A stretch of 64,000 nt of DNA from Erinaceus europaeus. Lineage: Eukaryota > Chordata > Mammalia > Eulipotyphla > Erinaceidae. The notes under the pieces are model-generated. The model had not been told where the DNA came from, searched no databases, and saw nothing but the letters and a program-made list of their open reading frames with translations. Positions 11,308 to 22,789 of the stretch are shown here, in pieces (within the stretch, counting starts at the first letter, position 1; every line of letters starts with the position of its first letter). The stretch spans positions 3,367,074-3,431,073 of the forward strand of contig NC_080168.1 of assembly GCF_950295315.1 (NCBI RefSeq), read 5' to 3'. The translations under genes and the position numbers were made by a program.

Positions 11308-11456
11308 GTTTTATTTATTTTACTTTTGAGAGAGATGAGGAGAGAGAGAGAGAGAAACATTTCTTGCTTATGGTAATGTAGGGGATTGAGCCTGGGACTT
11401 CAGAGCCTCAGGCATGAGAGACTATTTATATAACCATTATGTTATCTCCTCTGCCC
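11308..11456 (-). mobile_element. SINE-C
   Basis: Reverse SINE-C with a GA-rich body: ggggattgagcctgggac, cagagcctcaggcatgagag, ataaccattatgttatctcc. Confidence 0.85.
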
Positions 11457-11877
11457 CCCTCTTAGTATTTTATTTGTTTTATTTTTGAGGGAGATACAGA
11501 AGAGAGAGAAATTGTGAGCTATTCTGCATTTGTTTCTCAATAAGTATATACAGCCACACATGTGACATACACATAAATACATAGGCAGTTACACATCACA
11601 TCATATTTTAGTCAATAATGGAACACACAGATGATGCTACCTGCAAAATCATATCCTTAGTCACATTCCAGAAAGCACCACTACAGTCTATAGAAGCCAT
11701 AAGAATTGAGCTCCTCTTCCAAGATGCCCTTCCAAATTACTATGCCAGACAAGTGAAGGGATGTTGTATGAAGAATTGTGTAACTATACACATTTGTAAT
11801 AAAGTGACCTAATGATCATTTCTCAGAATTATGATCATGTGACTTTATTGACATGTGACTATGATGTGTGTGCATTT
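11457..11877. other. Mostly unassigned DNA
   Basis: 11461-11516 resembles the body of a truncated reverse SINE-C. The rest shows no feature. Confidence 0.4.
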
Positions 11878-11956
11878 AAATGCTCCATTGTTACCTGAAA
11901 TTAAAAGTACACAATAGTCTGAGTCAGTATAAAGTTACTAGTGAAGTACTATCTAG

Positions 11957-12114
11957 TGGTCCCGGAGGTGGCTCAGTGGATAAAGCATTGGACTCTCAAG
12001 CATGAGGTCCTGAATTCAATCCCCAGCAGCACATGTACCAGAAAGATGTCTGGTTCTTTCTCTCTCTCCTATCTTTCTCATTAATAAATAAATAAAATAT
12101 TTAAGAAAAAGAAA
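11957..12114 (+). mobile_element. SINE-D nested in the R-type element
   Basis: Near-consensus SINE-D: ggaggtggctcagtggataa, gcattggactctcaagcatg, B-box-like gaattcaatccccagc, tail attaataaataaataaaat. Flanks tactatctag and tagtatctag (9 of 10) are its TSD. Confidence 0.92.
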
Positions 12115-13225
12115 TAGTATCTAGATAGCCTCCTCACCTACTTCCTATTAGAGTCCTATCACTCACTCCAAAGCTAACCTTATCAAAGCAAGGACTGCAA
12201 AAGCTGAATAAGGGCAAGAGACTGGCATACTTTAATGATGACTCTTTAGTCACTATCAGGCCACTCCATCAGCCAGGGCCCTATTCGGGGAGTCCTGAGA
12301 TTCCCAAACAGACATGATGGGGCTAGACCTCAAATAAATCCCTCTCTCCATTATAACCGGTCATTTCTATCAGGAAACACAAAACAGACCCCTTTATGGA
12401 GACCCCATAGGAATTTGCCCTCAACTTGGTTCAACAAAGGTAGAGAGTGTTCCATCCTCTGAAGGGTAGATAGACAACATACTCTATGCTACACCTGAGG
12501 AAGATGGGTCCTGAAATTGGGGCAGCTTGGAATGTTCCTACTCATGACCACAGAATGTGAGCTCAGACCTACAGGGATGCAGAGGTCACATAGGATCCTA
12601 AGCTGAATATGGGCCACAGACCACATCAAATCAAAGGGGTTTACAGTCAACACTATTTATACATCTTTCCCATATTTTGGAGCCACTCTCTTCCCTGATC
12701 CAGCTTTCTGGTCCTTTATGAAGCCATGACTTCATCTCCTCAGACAATAGCTAGGATCCACCTGCATATCAGATTTCAGGCTCAGGCAAAAAAAAAAAAA
12801 AAAAACTAGTATAGCCACAGGGCCTTTGAAATATAACTGAAATATGCCTATTGGCTATCTACAAAATGGAGGACCCCCCTAACACTTCATTTGCACTATT
12901 CCAGCCTTTAAGTCCATGATTGTTCAACAATTTGTTTATTTGTTTGGCTTTGTATGTTAATTCTCTTTTCAGCCACCAGGTTCCAGATGCTAGCAGGATG
13001 CTGACCAGACTTCCCTGGACTGAAGACCCTACCAATGTGTCCTGGAGCTCTGCTTCCCCAGAGACCCACCCTACTAGGGAAAGACAGAGGCAGACTGGGA
13101 GTGTGGATCACCCAGTCAACGCCATGTTCAGCAGGGAAGCAATTATGGAAGCCAGACCTTCTACCTTCTGCATCCCACAATGACCCTGGGTCCATGCTCC
13201 CAGAGGGATAGAGAATAGGAAAGCT

Positions 13226-13588
13226 GGGGGTCAAGCGGTAGCACAGCCAGTTGGGTGGCACGCACATGGCTCAAAGCATAAGGACTGACCTAAGGATCCC
13301 AATTCAAGCCCAGGCTCCCCACCTGCAAGGCAGTCGCTTCACAAGCAGTGAAGCAGGTCTGTAGGTGTCTCTCTTTCTCTCCCCCTCTCTGTCTTCCCCT
13401 CCTCTCTCCATTTCTCTCTGTCCTATCCAACAATGATGACATCAATAATGACAACAATAATAACCACAACAAGGCTACAACAACAAGGTCACCAAAAGGG
13501 GAAAAAATGGCCTCCAGGAACAGTGGATTCATGCTATAGGCATCAAGCCCCAGCAATAACCCTAGAGGCAAAAAAAAAAAAAAAAAGT
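13226..13588 (+). mobile_element. SINE-A-L nested in the R-type element
   Basis: Full SINE-A followed by the long-form 3' module (ggcctccaggaacagtgg...cagcaataaccctagaggc) and poly-A. Inserted into the R-type motif gggaaagctatcag; aaagct is duplicated (13220-13225 and 13589-13594). Confidence 0.92.
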
Positions 13589-13729
13589 AAAGCTATCAGA
13601 GGAGGGGATGGGATATGGGTTATAGAGAGTTGGTGGTGGAAATTTTGTGGAGTTGTACACCTCTTATCCTATGATTTTGACTGTTTCCTTTTTATAAATA
13701 AAAAATAAAATAAAAAATGCTCCATTGTT

Positions 13730-14251
13730 TATCATAAATAGTTCAAACTTAACACCTTTGCTTTACAAATTGTGTTCTCACTGCAGACTGAGCAGGCTAT
13801 AGTCAATGAAGATAGATGGGCAAAAAGATCATTCTTAAAAGTCAAACCTATATTCAAACACTCTGGACTGGTAACAACATACGGCTTGCACAGAAAAAAA
13901 AAATTACACATATCTTTGCCTGTTGATCATAGTATAGGATAGGAAATGGTGAAAAATGGAGTCTAGATAAATAGACAGGAACTGAATCCTGGTCTACCTT
14001 TTTTGAATTTCCTTATCATTGAGATAGTTATGACAAAAAGGACATTAAATGCAGTGATTCAATAAAAACTGATATGGGGAGTAAAGTGATTTGAACAGAA
14101 AGAAAAACAACGAATGTGTTCAACCAAAATAGTTTTAATTTCAGTTAAGAAATCACTAATATTGATAAAAAGGCTATAAACATGGGCTTATGTTATCTTA
14201 GAATCAAGAAGTATGTCCTGGTGGAAAGTGCTAAACCAGATGTTGAAAATT
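13730..14251. other. Unassigned DNA
   Basis: No gene or repeat recognised. Confidence 0.45.
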
Positions 14252-14269
14252 CATGCTGCCTTCTTTCTT
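14252..14269. repeat. L1 target-site duplication, 3' side
   Basis: The 18-bp sequence catgctgccttctttctt, repeated exactly at 20156-20173. It adjoins the L1 poly-A (poly-T on the plus strand). Confidence 0.95.
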
Positions 14270-14601
14270 TTTTTTTTTTTTTTATTGAGGAATTAATGTT
14301 TTACATTCAACAGTAAATACAATAGTTTGTACATGCATAACATTCCCCAGATTCCCATTTAACAATACAACCCCCACTATTTCATTCATCATTTTTCATG
14401 GACCTGTATTCTCCCCACCCACCCACCCACCCCAGAGTCTTTTACTTTGGTGTAATACTCCAATTCCATTTCAGGTTCGACTTGTGTTTTCTTTTCTAAT
14501 CTTGTTTTTCAACTTTGACCTGAGAGTGAGATCATCCCGTATTCATCCTTCTGTTTCTGACTTATTTCACTCAACATGATTTTTTCAAGGTCCATCCAAG
14601 A

Positions 14602-17600
14602 TCAGCTGAAAACGGTGAAGTCACCATTTTTCACAGCTGAGTAGTATTCCATTGTGTATATATACCACAACTTGCTCAGCCACTCATCTGTTGTGGGACA
14701 CCTGGGTTGCTTCCAGGTTTTGGCTGTTACAAATTGTGCTGCCAAGAACATATGTGTACACAGATCTTTTTGGATGGATGTGTTGAGTTCCTCAGGATAT
14801 ATCCCCAGGAGAGGAATTACACGGTCATAGGGTAGGTCCATTTCTAGCCTTCTGAGAGTTCTCCAGACTGTTCTCCACAGAGGTTGGACCAATTGACATT
14901 CACAACAGCAGTGTAGGAGGGTTCCTTTGACCCCACACCCTCTCCAGCATTTGCTACTGTTACCTTTTCTGATGTATGACATTCTCACAGGAGTGAAGTG
15001 ATATCTCATTGTTGTTTTTATTTGCATTTCTCTGACAATCAGAGACTTGGAGCATTTTTTCATGTGTTTCTCAGCCTTTTGGATCTCTTCTGTGGTGAAT
15101 ATTCTGTCCATGTCCTCCCCCCATTTTTGGATGGGGTTATTTGTTGTCTTGTTGTTGAGTCTGGCAAGCTCTTTATATATGTTGGTTATTAAACACTTAT
15201 CTGATGTATGACATGTAAAGATCTTCTCCCATTCTGTGAGGGGTCTCTTGGTTTGGGTAGTGGTTTCTTTTGCTGTGAAGAAGCTTTTTAATTTGATGTA
15301 GTCCCATAGGTTTATACTTGCCTTAGTCTTCTTTGTAATTGGATTCATTTCATTGAAAATGTCTTTAAAATTTATGCAGAAAAGAGTTCTGCCAATATTT
15401 TCCTCTAAGTATTTGATAATTTGTGGTCTAACATCCAAGTCCTTGATCCACTTGGAATTTACTTTTGTATTTGGTGAAATACAGTGATTCAGTTTCATTC
15501 TTCTGCATGTTTCAACCATTGTTTCCAACACCATTTGTTGAAGAGACTCTACTTTCCCCATGTAATAGTCTGGGCCCCTTTGTCAAAGATTAGATGTCCA
15601 TAGGTGTGGGGCCTCATTTATGGGCTCTCAATTCTATTCCACTGGTCAGTGTGTCTATTCATGTTCCAGTACCAAGCAGTTTTGATGACAATGGCCCTAT
15701 AATACAGTTTGAGATCTGGGAGTGTGATGACACCAGTTCTGTTCTTTTTTCTCAAGATTGTTTTGGCAATTCTAGGTCTTTTCTGGTTCCAGATAAACAT
15801 TTGTAGCATTTTTTCTGTTCTCCTAAAAAATGTGCTTGGGATCTTGATGGGGATAGCATTAAATTTGTAGATGGCTCTGGGTAATATATTCATTTTGATG
15901 ATGTTAATTCTTCCAACCCATGAACATGGAATATCTTTCCACTTCTTTGTGTCTTTTTCAATTTCTTTGAGTAGTGACTCATAATTTTCAGTATACAAGT
16001 CTTTCACTTCTTTGGTTAGGTTTACTCCTAGATATTTTATTGTTTTTGTTGCTATAGTAAAAGGAATTGATTTATGGATTTCAATTTCTTCTAACTTAGT
16101 GTTTGCATAGAGAAATGCCACTGACTTTTGAATGTTAATTTTGTAGCCTGACACATTACTGTATTGCCTGATGATTTCCAAAAGCTTCTTGCTGGATTCC
16201 TTAGGTTTTTCCATGTATACTATCATGTCATCTGCAAATAAGGAGAGTTTGACTTCTTCTCTTCCAATCTGTATCACTTGAATTCCTTGCTCCTGCCTGA
16301 TTGCTATGGCAAGAACTTCCAACACTATGTTGAATAGTAATGGTGATAGTGGGCAGCCCTGTCTAGTACCTGATCTGAGGGGAAATGCTTCCAGTTTTTC
16401 ACCATTGAGTATGATGTTGGCTGTAGGTATGCTATATATAGACTCCACTATCTTGAGGAATTTTCCATCTATTCCCGTTTTTTGTAGTGTTTTGATCATA
16501 AAGGGATGTTGTATTTTGTCAAAGGCTTTCTATGCATCTATTGATATGACCATGTGGTTTTTGGTCTTGCTTTTGTTGATGTGGTGGATCACATTGATTG
16601 ATTTACGTATATTAAACCAACCTTGCGTGCCTGGGATAAACCCCACTTGGTCATGATGAACAATCTTTTTGATATACTGCTGTATCTGGTTGGCTAGAAT
16701 TTTGTTCAATATTTTTGCATCTATGTTCATCAGAGATATTGGTCTGTAGTTTTCTTTTTTGGTTGTGTCCCTGTCTGCTTTTGGTATCAGGGTGATATTG
16801 GCTTCATAGAAGCTGGCAGGGAGTATTCCAGTGTCTTCAGACTTCTGGAAGACTTTTAAAAGTAGAGGTATTAGTTCTTCTTTGAAGTTTTTGTAGAATT
16901 CATTTGTAAAGCCATCTGGTCCAGGACTTTTATTTTTGGGGAGATTTTTGATAACTGTTTCAGTATCATTAGTGAAATTGTGATGGCCTGTTCATGTTAT
17001 CCACTTCCTCTTTACTTAGTTTTGGAAGTTGGTAGGTATCTAGGAAATAGTCCATTTCTTCCAGGTTCTCTAGCTTGGTGGCATATAGTTGTTCATAGAA
17101 GCCTCGCATGATATGTTGAATTTCTGCAGTGACTGTTGTGATATCTCCTCTTTCATTTACTATCCAATTTATTTGGGTCTTCTCCCTTTTTTGTTTTGTG
17201 AGTCTAGCTAAAGGTTTGTCAATTTTGTTTACTCTTTCAAAGAACCAACATTTACTTTCGTTGATCTTTTGTATGGTTTTCCTATTCTCAATGTTATTTA
17301 TTTCTGCCCTAACTTTAGTGATTTCTGTCCTTCTGGTTGCTTTAGGGTTCCTTTGTTGTTCTTCTTCTAGGTCGTTAAGATGTGCAATCAGGCTGTTTAT
17401 TTGTGCTTTTTCTTGTTTGCTAATGTGTGCTTGTATAGCTATGAACTTCCCTCTTAGGACTGCTTTAGCTGTGTCCCAAATATTTTGATAGCTTGTGTCT
17501 TCATTTTCATTGAACTCTCAAAACATTTTGATTTCTTCCTTGATTTCCTCTTTGACCCAGAAGTTCTTAAGAAGTGTACTGTTGAGCTTCCACATTTTGG

Positions 17601-18336
17601 CACTGTTACTAATCTTTTGTTGACTGTTAGTGTTAGTTTAATTCCACTGTGGTCTGAGAAGATGCTTGGGATGATTTCAGTGCTCTTGAATAGGCTGATG
17701 CTACCTTTGTGGCCTAATATATGGTTTATCCTTCAGAATGACCCATGTGGATTTGAGTAAAATGTGTATTCCAGTTTCTTGGGATGAATGACTCTGAAAA
17801 TGTCCAATAGTTCTAGTTTATCTATCTCTTCATTTAGCTCCCTTATGTCTTTATTGATTTTCTGCCTGGATGATCTGTCAAGTTGAGATAGTGGGGTGTT
17901 CAAGTCCCCTACTATGATTGTGTTACTGTTAATATATTGCTGTAGCTCTTTCAGTAGAAGTTTGATGTATTTAGATGGCTTCTCATTGGGTGCATAGATG
18001 CTAATAATTGTTAAGTCCTCTTGATTGACTGATCCTCTGAGCATTAAGTAGTGTCCATTCCTATCTTTTTTAATCTTATCTATTTTAAAGTCTATCATGT
18101 CAGATATGAGAATAAGCTGCTCCTGCCCTTTTTTGTGGGCCATTGGCTTGTATGATAGTTTTCCATCCTTTCACTTTAAGTCTGTGTTTGTCTTGTTGAG
18201 TTAGGTGGGTTTCCTGTAGACAGCATATTGTTGGGTTGTGTTTTCTGATCCATCTTCCTACTCCGTGTCTTTTAATTGGTGAATTCAGGCCATTGACATT
18301 TATTGATACCAAAGATTGAAGATATTTTAATGCCAT
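14602..18336 (-). pseudogene. L1 ORF2 (endonuclease / reverse transcriptase), broken
   Basis: ORF2p nicks target DNA with an N-terminal AP-type endonuclease and copies L1 RNA there by reverse transcription. Seen here: endonuclease start SINVNGLNSPIKRH and QETHLTQ (18336-18100); the block NPHGSF, stop, RINHILGHK at 17710-17750; the RT core with catalytic FADD (16227-16238) in the stretch 16499-15618; the Cys-rich C-terminus and final YTMEYYSAVKNGDF before TGA at 14604. Total span 3.7 kb, usual for ORF2. Frame changes occur near 18120 and 15600, and an in-frame TGA lies at 17733-17735, with more damage between 17.7 and 16.7 kb. The endonuclease IDH motif reads INH (17724-17726), which would remove a catalytic aspartate. 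Non-functional. Confidence 0.95.
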
Positions 18337-18392
18337 TCTTGTAGAGTTTTAGTGTGTTTTGATATATGTCCTACTTGTGGTGGTCTGATTGT

Positions 18393-19362
18393 TTATAGGA
18401 GACCTTTCAGAACTTCTTTCAGGGCAGGCTTGGTGATGGTTGATTCCTTCAGCTGTTGCTTGTCTGAGAAGGTTTTGATGCCTCCATCTAGTCTGAATGA
18501 CAGTCTAGCAGGATATAGTATTCTTGGCTCGAAACCTTTCTCATTGAGCACTCGATAGATATCTTGCCATTCTCTTCTGGCCTGTAGTGTTTGTATGCAG
18601 AAGTCTGCTGCTAATCTTATGGGTTTTCCTTTGTAGGTGACTCTTTTTCTCTTGCAGCCTTGAGGATCCTTTCTTTATCCTTATTCCTTTCCATTCTAAG
18701 TATGATATGTCTTTGTGTCTTTAGGTCTGGGTTAATTCTGTTTGGGACCCTCTGGGCTTCTTGAATTTATGTCTTTGATGTTGTCTAGACTAGAGACGTT
18801 TTCAGCTACTATGGCCTGGAAAATGCTTTCTTCCTCTCCTTCTCTTTCTTCCTCTGGTATGCCAATAATGCTTATATTGTTTCTTTTGAAGTCATCCCAT
18901 AGGACTCTGTTGTTGTTTTCAGCATCTCTTAATCTCTTTTTGAGATCTCTTACTTCTTTTTTAGTTGTCTCTAATTCATCCTCAATCTTGCTAATTCTGT
19001 CTTCAGCCTCATTGATTCTATTCTCTCTGCCCTCTACTGTTTTCTGGAGATCATCTATTTTGTTGCCCTGCTCTCATACTATTTTAGCTTGTTCAGCTAG
19101 TTGCATTCTTAGCTCAGTGATTTCAGCTTTCAGCTCTCTAATAACCATGAGATAATTAGTATTTTCTTCCATATTCTCATTTGTTGTTCCTGAATTTCTG
19201 ATTACAATTTTTTTCAAATTCTTTACTCACTCCTGTTATTATTTCCTTAGCTAATGTTTGAATGTTGAACTCGTTATTTTGTGCTTCACCGTCTGGAGGA
19301 CTTTTAGCTGGACTCTTGTCCTGGTTGGATTCTCCAATATTTTTTCTTGTTGTTTTAACCAT
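18393..19362 (-). pseudogene. L1 ORF1 (RNA-binding chaperone), broken
   Basis: ORF1p coats L1 RNA as a trimer. The start MVKTTRKNIGES is at 19362. A coiled-coil region follows (for example ENRINEAEDRISKIEDEL near 19000), then an RRM-like patch (IIGIPEEEREG near 18860), then the C-terminal domain ending PALKEVLKGLL, stop at 18393-18395. Span is about 970 bp, usual for ORF1. The first frame stops at 19177 and the last codons lie in a different frame, so it is broken. It ends about 55 bp before ORF2, the normal L1 spacing. Confidence 0.9.
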
Positions 19363-20155
19363 TTTATATATTATGTTATAAGTTCCCTTTATCAGTACTT
19401 TTCAAATTATTGATCACTATTGCCTGGATTGACTTGTGTCTAAGTAAGTTAATTAAAGGGTTCACAGTGGTGGAAGTTAACAGTTATTTCAATCCCTGAG
19501 TTGGAGTTCAGTGGTGTAAAAGCCTCTTTCTTTTTTTTTTTTTTCCTTCTCTGTATTCTATGGGAGCCTGAGGGCTTTTAAACTATCAATAGGCTTCTTA
19601 GCTTAATCAGTGACTCCTGACCAAGAGATAAAGCAAGGTGTGGCAGAGATAATCCAGTGGTTATGCAAAGAGACTTTCACAGGCCCTCAGGTATGCCACC
19701 AAGGTATAGGTCTTCTTAGTTTCCTGGTTAGATCTCTGTCCCCTGGTGTCCCTTCTTGTCGCTGCTCCAGATTCTGAGGGTAGTAGCAATAGAGACTCAG
19801 AGTTGCACTTGGTGAGTCTCTGGGGAGTCCTCTCCTCCCTTAAGCTGTCCCCTTGTTGGTGGAGCAGACTGGAGGTGGTGTATCAACTGATAAACTGCTG
19901 AACTGTTAGCAGTCACTTAATCTCACCTTAGGCTCCTCTCTCCTCTCTGTCACCAGCCACATGTATTTTTACTTACTGGTATTTACTGGGTTCCTGTGGT
20001 CATTCTAGTCCTGTCTAGTCCTGTCAGGGTGGTCTCCTTTGGTATTCCTAGTTGATCCGGGAGAGGAGAGGAGAGGAGAGGAGAGGAGAGGAGAGGAGAG
20101 GAGAGGAGAGAAAGTGATCTGCTGCTCCTAGCTCCGCCTCTGGAAGTCGAATCTC
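19363..20155 (-). promoter_or_regulatory. L1 5' UTR / promoter region
   Basis: About 790 bp from the 5' TSD to the ORF1 start. In L1 this segment carries the internal Pol II promoter; that role is inferred. The sense 5' end begins ggagattcgacttccagagg. It contains a CTCTC pentamer array and, on the opposite strand, a stretch like a SINE-C head (about 19650-19705). Confidence 0.75.
20057..20112. repeat. (GGAGA)n array in the L1 5' UTR
   Basis: About eleven near-perfect pentamers within 100 bp of the L1 5' end. Confidence 0.95.
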
Positions 20156-20173
20156 CATGCTGCCTTCTTTCTT
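20156..20173. repeat. L1 target-site duplication, 5' side
   Basis: Exact copy of 14252-14269. Confidence 0.95.
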
Positions 20174-21112
20174 GTTGTTTCTTGGTCCCACAGGTTAAGA
20201 CAGTTCAGGTCACTTTTGTGTCTCAATTTCTACATGAATAATATTGATATGTTCATAGTTTTATTATTTTAATGCATAAGATTATGGCATAATGGATATA
20301 TAAAGGTCCCATGAAATATATAATTGAAACTATAAAAAATACTCAGATGCTCTTGATCTCTATGATAAACAATTCATAGGATGTACCAGCTATATTCAAA
20401 GTAATAAAAATCTGACATTTAGTTCAGGGCTTCAGTACTGATGAAATTTCTATCATGACTTGTTGTTTAGGCTTTTCATTTAAAATCTCATCAAAATAAT
20501 TATGAGGGTGGTGTTTGATTCTGGAATATATAATTTTATAAATCACTGTCATTTTCCATTAATTATAATTGTTGACCCCTTGACCAATCACAAAATAAAA
20601 ATCTGTCATTTTAATTATTTCTCAAAAAACCCATTTACTTTTTTTTTTTTTTAATAATCAGAGGGATTGTTATTAGCCATGAACTTCTCTGTGCCATTTA
20701 ATGATGGTTATGTTAATTTGAATGCTGAACTACTTCCCTGTAGAATCTGACTCTCATGATATTTAATGGAACAGCCAAAGATATGAAAAATATGGAATCC
20801 AAAGGCCCAAAAAACAAAGCGAAATATAAACAAACCTTAAATATATGGAACTACCACAGATAAGGACTAGGTCCTGTCTCACAACCCCCCCCCCCTTTTT
20901 AAACAAATAAATTTGTATATTTACTGAGAACCAAGTACTTTTAATCACATGGAATTTTAGAGGAACACGTGTAAAACATAATAGCTATACCAAACATAGT
21001 TTTTCTTTTTAATGAAGGCAAATTTTGCATATAGTGAGATGATCAGATATTTAATATATAATTATATGAAAAAGCAGCCAAAACTCCCAATACTGTCACA
21101 ATATCAAATATT
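20174..21112. other. Unassigned AT-rich DNA
   Basis: About 940 bp with only homopolymer runs (poly-T near 20640, poly-C near 20885). No gene recognised. Confidence 0.5.
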
Positions 21113-21280
21113 TTCTTTTTTTTAACTTCCTTATTTGGGGATTAATAGTTTACAGTCAACAATAAAATACAATATTTTGTCCATGTGTAACATTTCTCAG
21201 TTTTCCACACAACAGTTCAACCCCCACTAGGTCCTCCTCTGCCAACATGCTCCTGGACCTGAAACTACCCCTCTCACAAA
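21113..21280 (-). mobile_element. L1 3' end fragment
   Basis: The reverse complement reads as an L1 3' UTR (gggggttgaactgttgtgtg...attaatccccaaataagg) with a short poly-A. Closely related to the ends at 14.3 and 24.9 kb. Directly adjoins an R-type element in the opposite orientation. Confidence 0.8.
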
Positions 21281-21289
21281 TACTTTCTA

Positions 21290-22108
21290 CTGATAAACAA
21301 AATTGTATGGGGCCCACTTTCCCACATGCCTCTCCCAATCCATATCAAATAATATTGCATCTGCCAATCGCAACCTAATCAATGCAATGAGTGCCACCTC
21401 AACATGCTTCAGCTCAGACTGTGTCCAGAGACTTCACGTGGGGAATGATAACCCTTCAGCTTCATTACTCAGGTGAGACCTTTCCTTTCATAGCATTCTC
21501 TAATTCCAACCCAGCTGGTTCACTTTCTAACAAAGTCCCAAAACCTAGATATAGACCAGGTTCTGTGAGAGAGAGCGTATGTTCACACATATTCATAAAC
21601 TAATACAAAATATATACCTGAAAGCAGAAGTACACTAGAGTTTGCAGTGAGTACCCCCCTAACACCTCCTCTCCACTATTCCAAGCTTTGGGTCCATGAT
21701 TGCTCAACAATTTGTTTGGCTTTGTATGTTAACTCTCTTTTCAGCCATCAGGTTCCAGATGCCATCAGGATGCCTGCCAGGCTTCCCTGGACTGACAACC
21801 CCACCAATATGTCCTGGAATTCCGCTTCCCCAGAGCCCCGCCCCACTAGGGAAAGAGAGAGGCAGGCTGGGAGTATGGACTGACCAGTCAATGCCCATGT
21901 TCAGTGGGGAAGCAATTACAGAAACCAGACCTTCCACCTTCTACAACCCACAATGACCCTGGGTCCATGCTCCCAGAGGGATAGAGAATGGGAAAGCTAT
22001 CAGGGGAGGGGATGGGATATGGAGATTGGGTGGTGGGAATTGTGTGGAGTTGTACCCCTCCTACCCTATGGTTTTGTTAATTTATCCTTTCTTAAATAAA
22101 AACTAAGT
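21290..22108 (+). mobile_element. R-type L1 3' end, long copy
   Basis: From ggggcccactttcccacatg (also present, in reverse, at 58.3 kb as L1 3' UTR) through cagactgtgtccagagactt, gcagaagtacactagagttt and ggttccagatgccatcagga to the terminus ggtgggaattgtgtggagtt and an A-rich tail. About 820 bp, non-coding. It shows the R-type sequence continuous with an upstream part of an L1 3' UTR. Confidence 0.78.
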
Positions 22109-22149
22109 TAAAAAACAAACAAACAACAACAACAACAAAAAAAGTTGTA

Positions 22150-22350
22150 TGTGGCCTGGTGGTGGAACACCTGACTGAGTGCTCATGTTACAATGCACAA
22201 GAACCTGAGTTTGAGCCCCCAGTCCCCATCTACAGGGGTAAAGCTTCACGAGTGGTGAAGCAGGGCTTCAGGTGTCTCTTTCTATCTCCCCTTCTCCTCT
22301 CCATTTCTATCTCTATCCAATAAATAAATATAGATAATATAATTTTTTAA
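22150..22350 (+). mobile_element. SINE-B
   Basis: tggcctggtggtggaacacc head, gagtttgagcccccagtccc, gcttcacgagtggtgaagca, ending tatccaataaataaatatag. Confidence 0.9.
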
Positions 22351-22534
22351 GTTTGTCTTCATGTCTCCTTCTAGTCAACCCCCACCCTCCCTGAACAACC
22401 ACTGTCCTAATTTCTATTAATTAGATCAGACTGGCTTATCATATAACTTGAAAAAGGTGGACTTCCAGTATCTGTATTCTTTTCTGTCGAACATCTTTTG
22501 TTTTCACCTAATGTAATTTTCTTAGCATTCATCT

Positions 22535-22668
22535 GGGCAAGGAAGATAACAAAATTGTTATACAAAAGACTTTCATCCCTGTGGCTTTGAGGCTCAATTC
22601 CCTCAAGTTCAATCCCCTCAGGCACCAGCATAAATCATAGTTAAGCAGTTCTCTAGAAGCAAAACATA
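22535..22668 (+). mobile_element. SINE-C, divergent
   Basis: gataacaaaattgttataca, gactttcatccctgtggctt, caagttcaatcccctcaggc, gcagttctctagaagc. Confidence 0.75.
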
Positions 22669-22683
22669 ACAGAATCTAAAAAT

Positions 22684-22780
22684 ATATGTGGTTGGGTCAT
22701 GAACAACTGATTGAGAGAATACATGATCATATACAAAGATGTGAGTTCAAGACCTGGTGCCCCTCCATTCCTTCACACTG
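22684..22780 (+). mobile_element. SINE-B, degenerate and truncated
   Basis: Head-like ggttgggtcatgaacaactg and B-box-like gtgagttcaagacctggtgc. The body is lost. Confidence 0.55.
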
Positions 22781-22789
22781 AACTATACT

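Larger units (their letters stand above)
11893..13714 (+). mobile_element. Long R-type L1 3' end insertion with TSD
   Basis: Perfect 15-bp duplications aaatgctccattgtt at 11878-11892 and 13715-13729 bound the insertion. Without its two nested SINEs it is about 1.3 kb, non-coding, and ends in the R-type terminus (ggtggaaattttgtgg...ttgtacacctcttatcctatg) plus an A-rich tail. The 5' half (about 12125-12850) differs from the 5' half of the R-type copies at 21.3 and 59.2 kb, while the last 430 bp or so are shared. Interpreted as a 5'-truncated L1-family insertion consisting only of a long 3' UTR; a non-autonomous L1-dependent retroposon is the alternative. Confidence 0.8.
14270..20155 (-). mobile_element. 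Full-length LINE-1, inactive
   Basis: About 5.9 kb between two perfect 18-bp target-site duplications, so both ends are original. In sense (minus) order: 5' UTR 20155-19363, ORF1 19362-18393, ORF2 18336-14602, 3' UTR and poly-A to 14270. Length and order are those of a complete mammalian L1. Both ORFs carry frameshifts and stops, so it cannot move on its own. The 3' UTR (reverse of 14290-14480) is the same type as that in the 10.1-kb chimera and the truncated copy at 24.9 kb. The perfect duplication argues for a moderately recent insertion. Confidence 0.96.

Noticed and set aside
18742..19155. 137-codon plus-strand open frame
   Set aside because: Antisense shadow of L1 ORF1.
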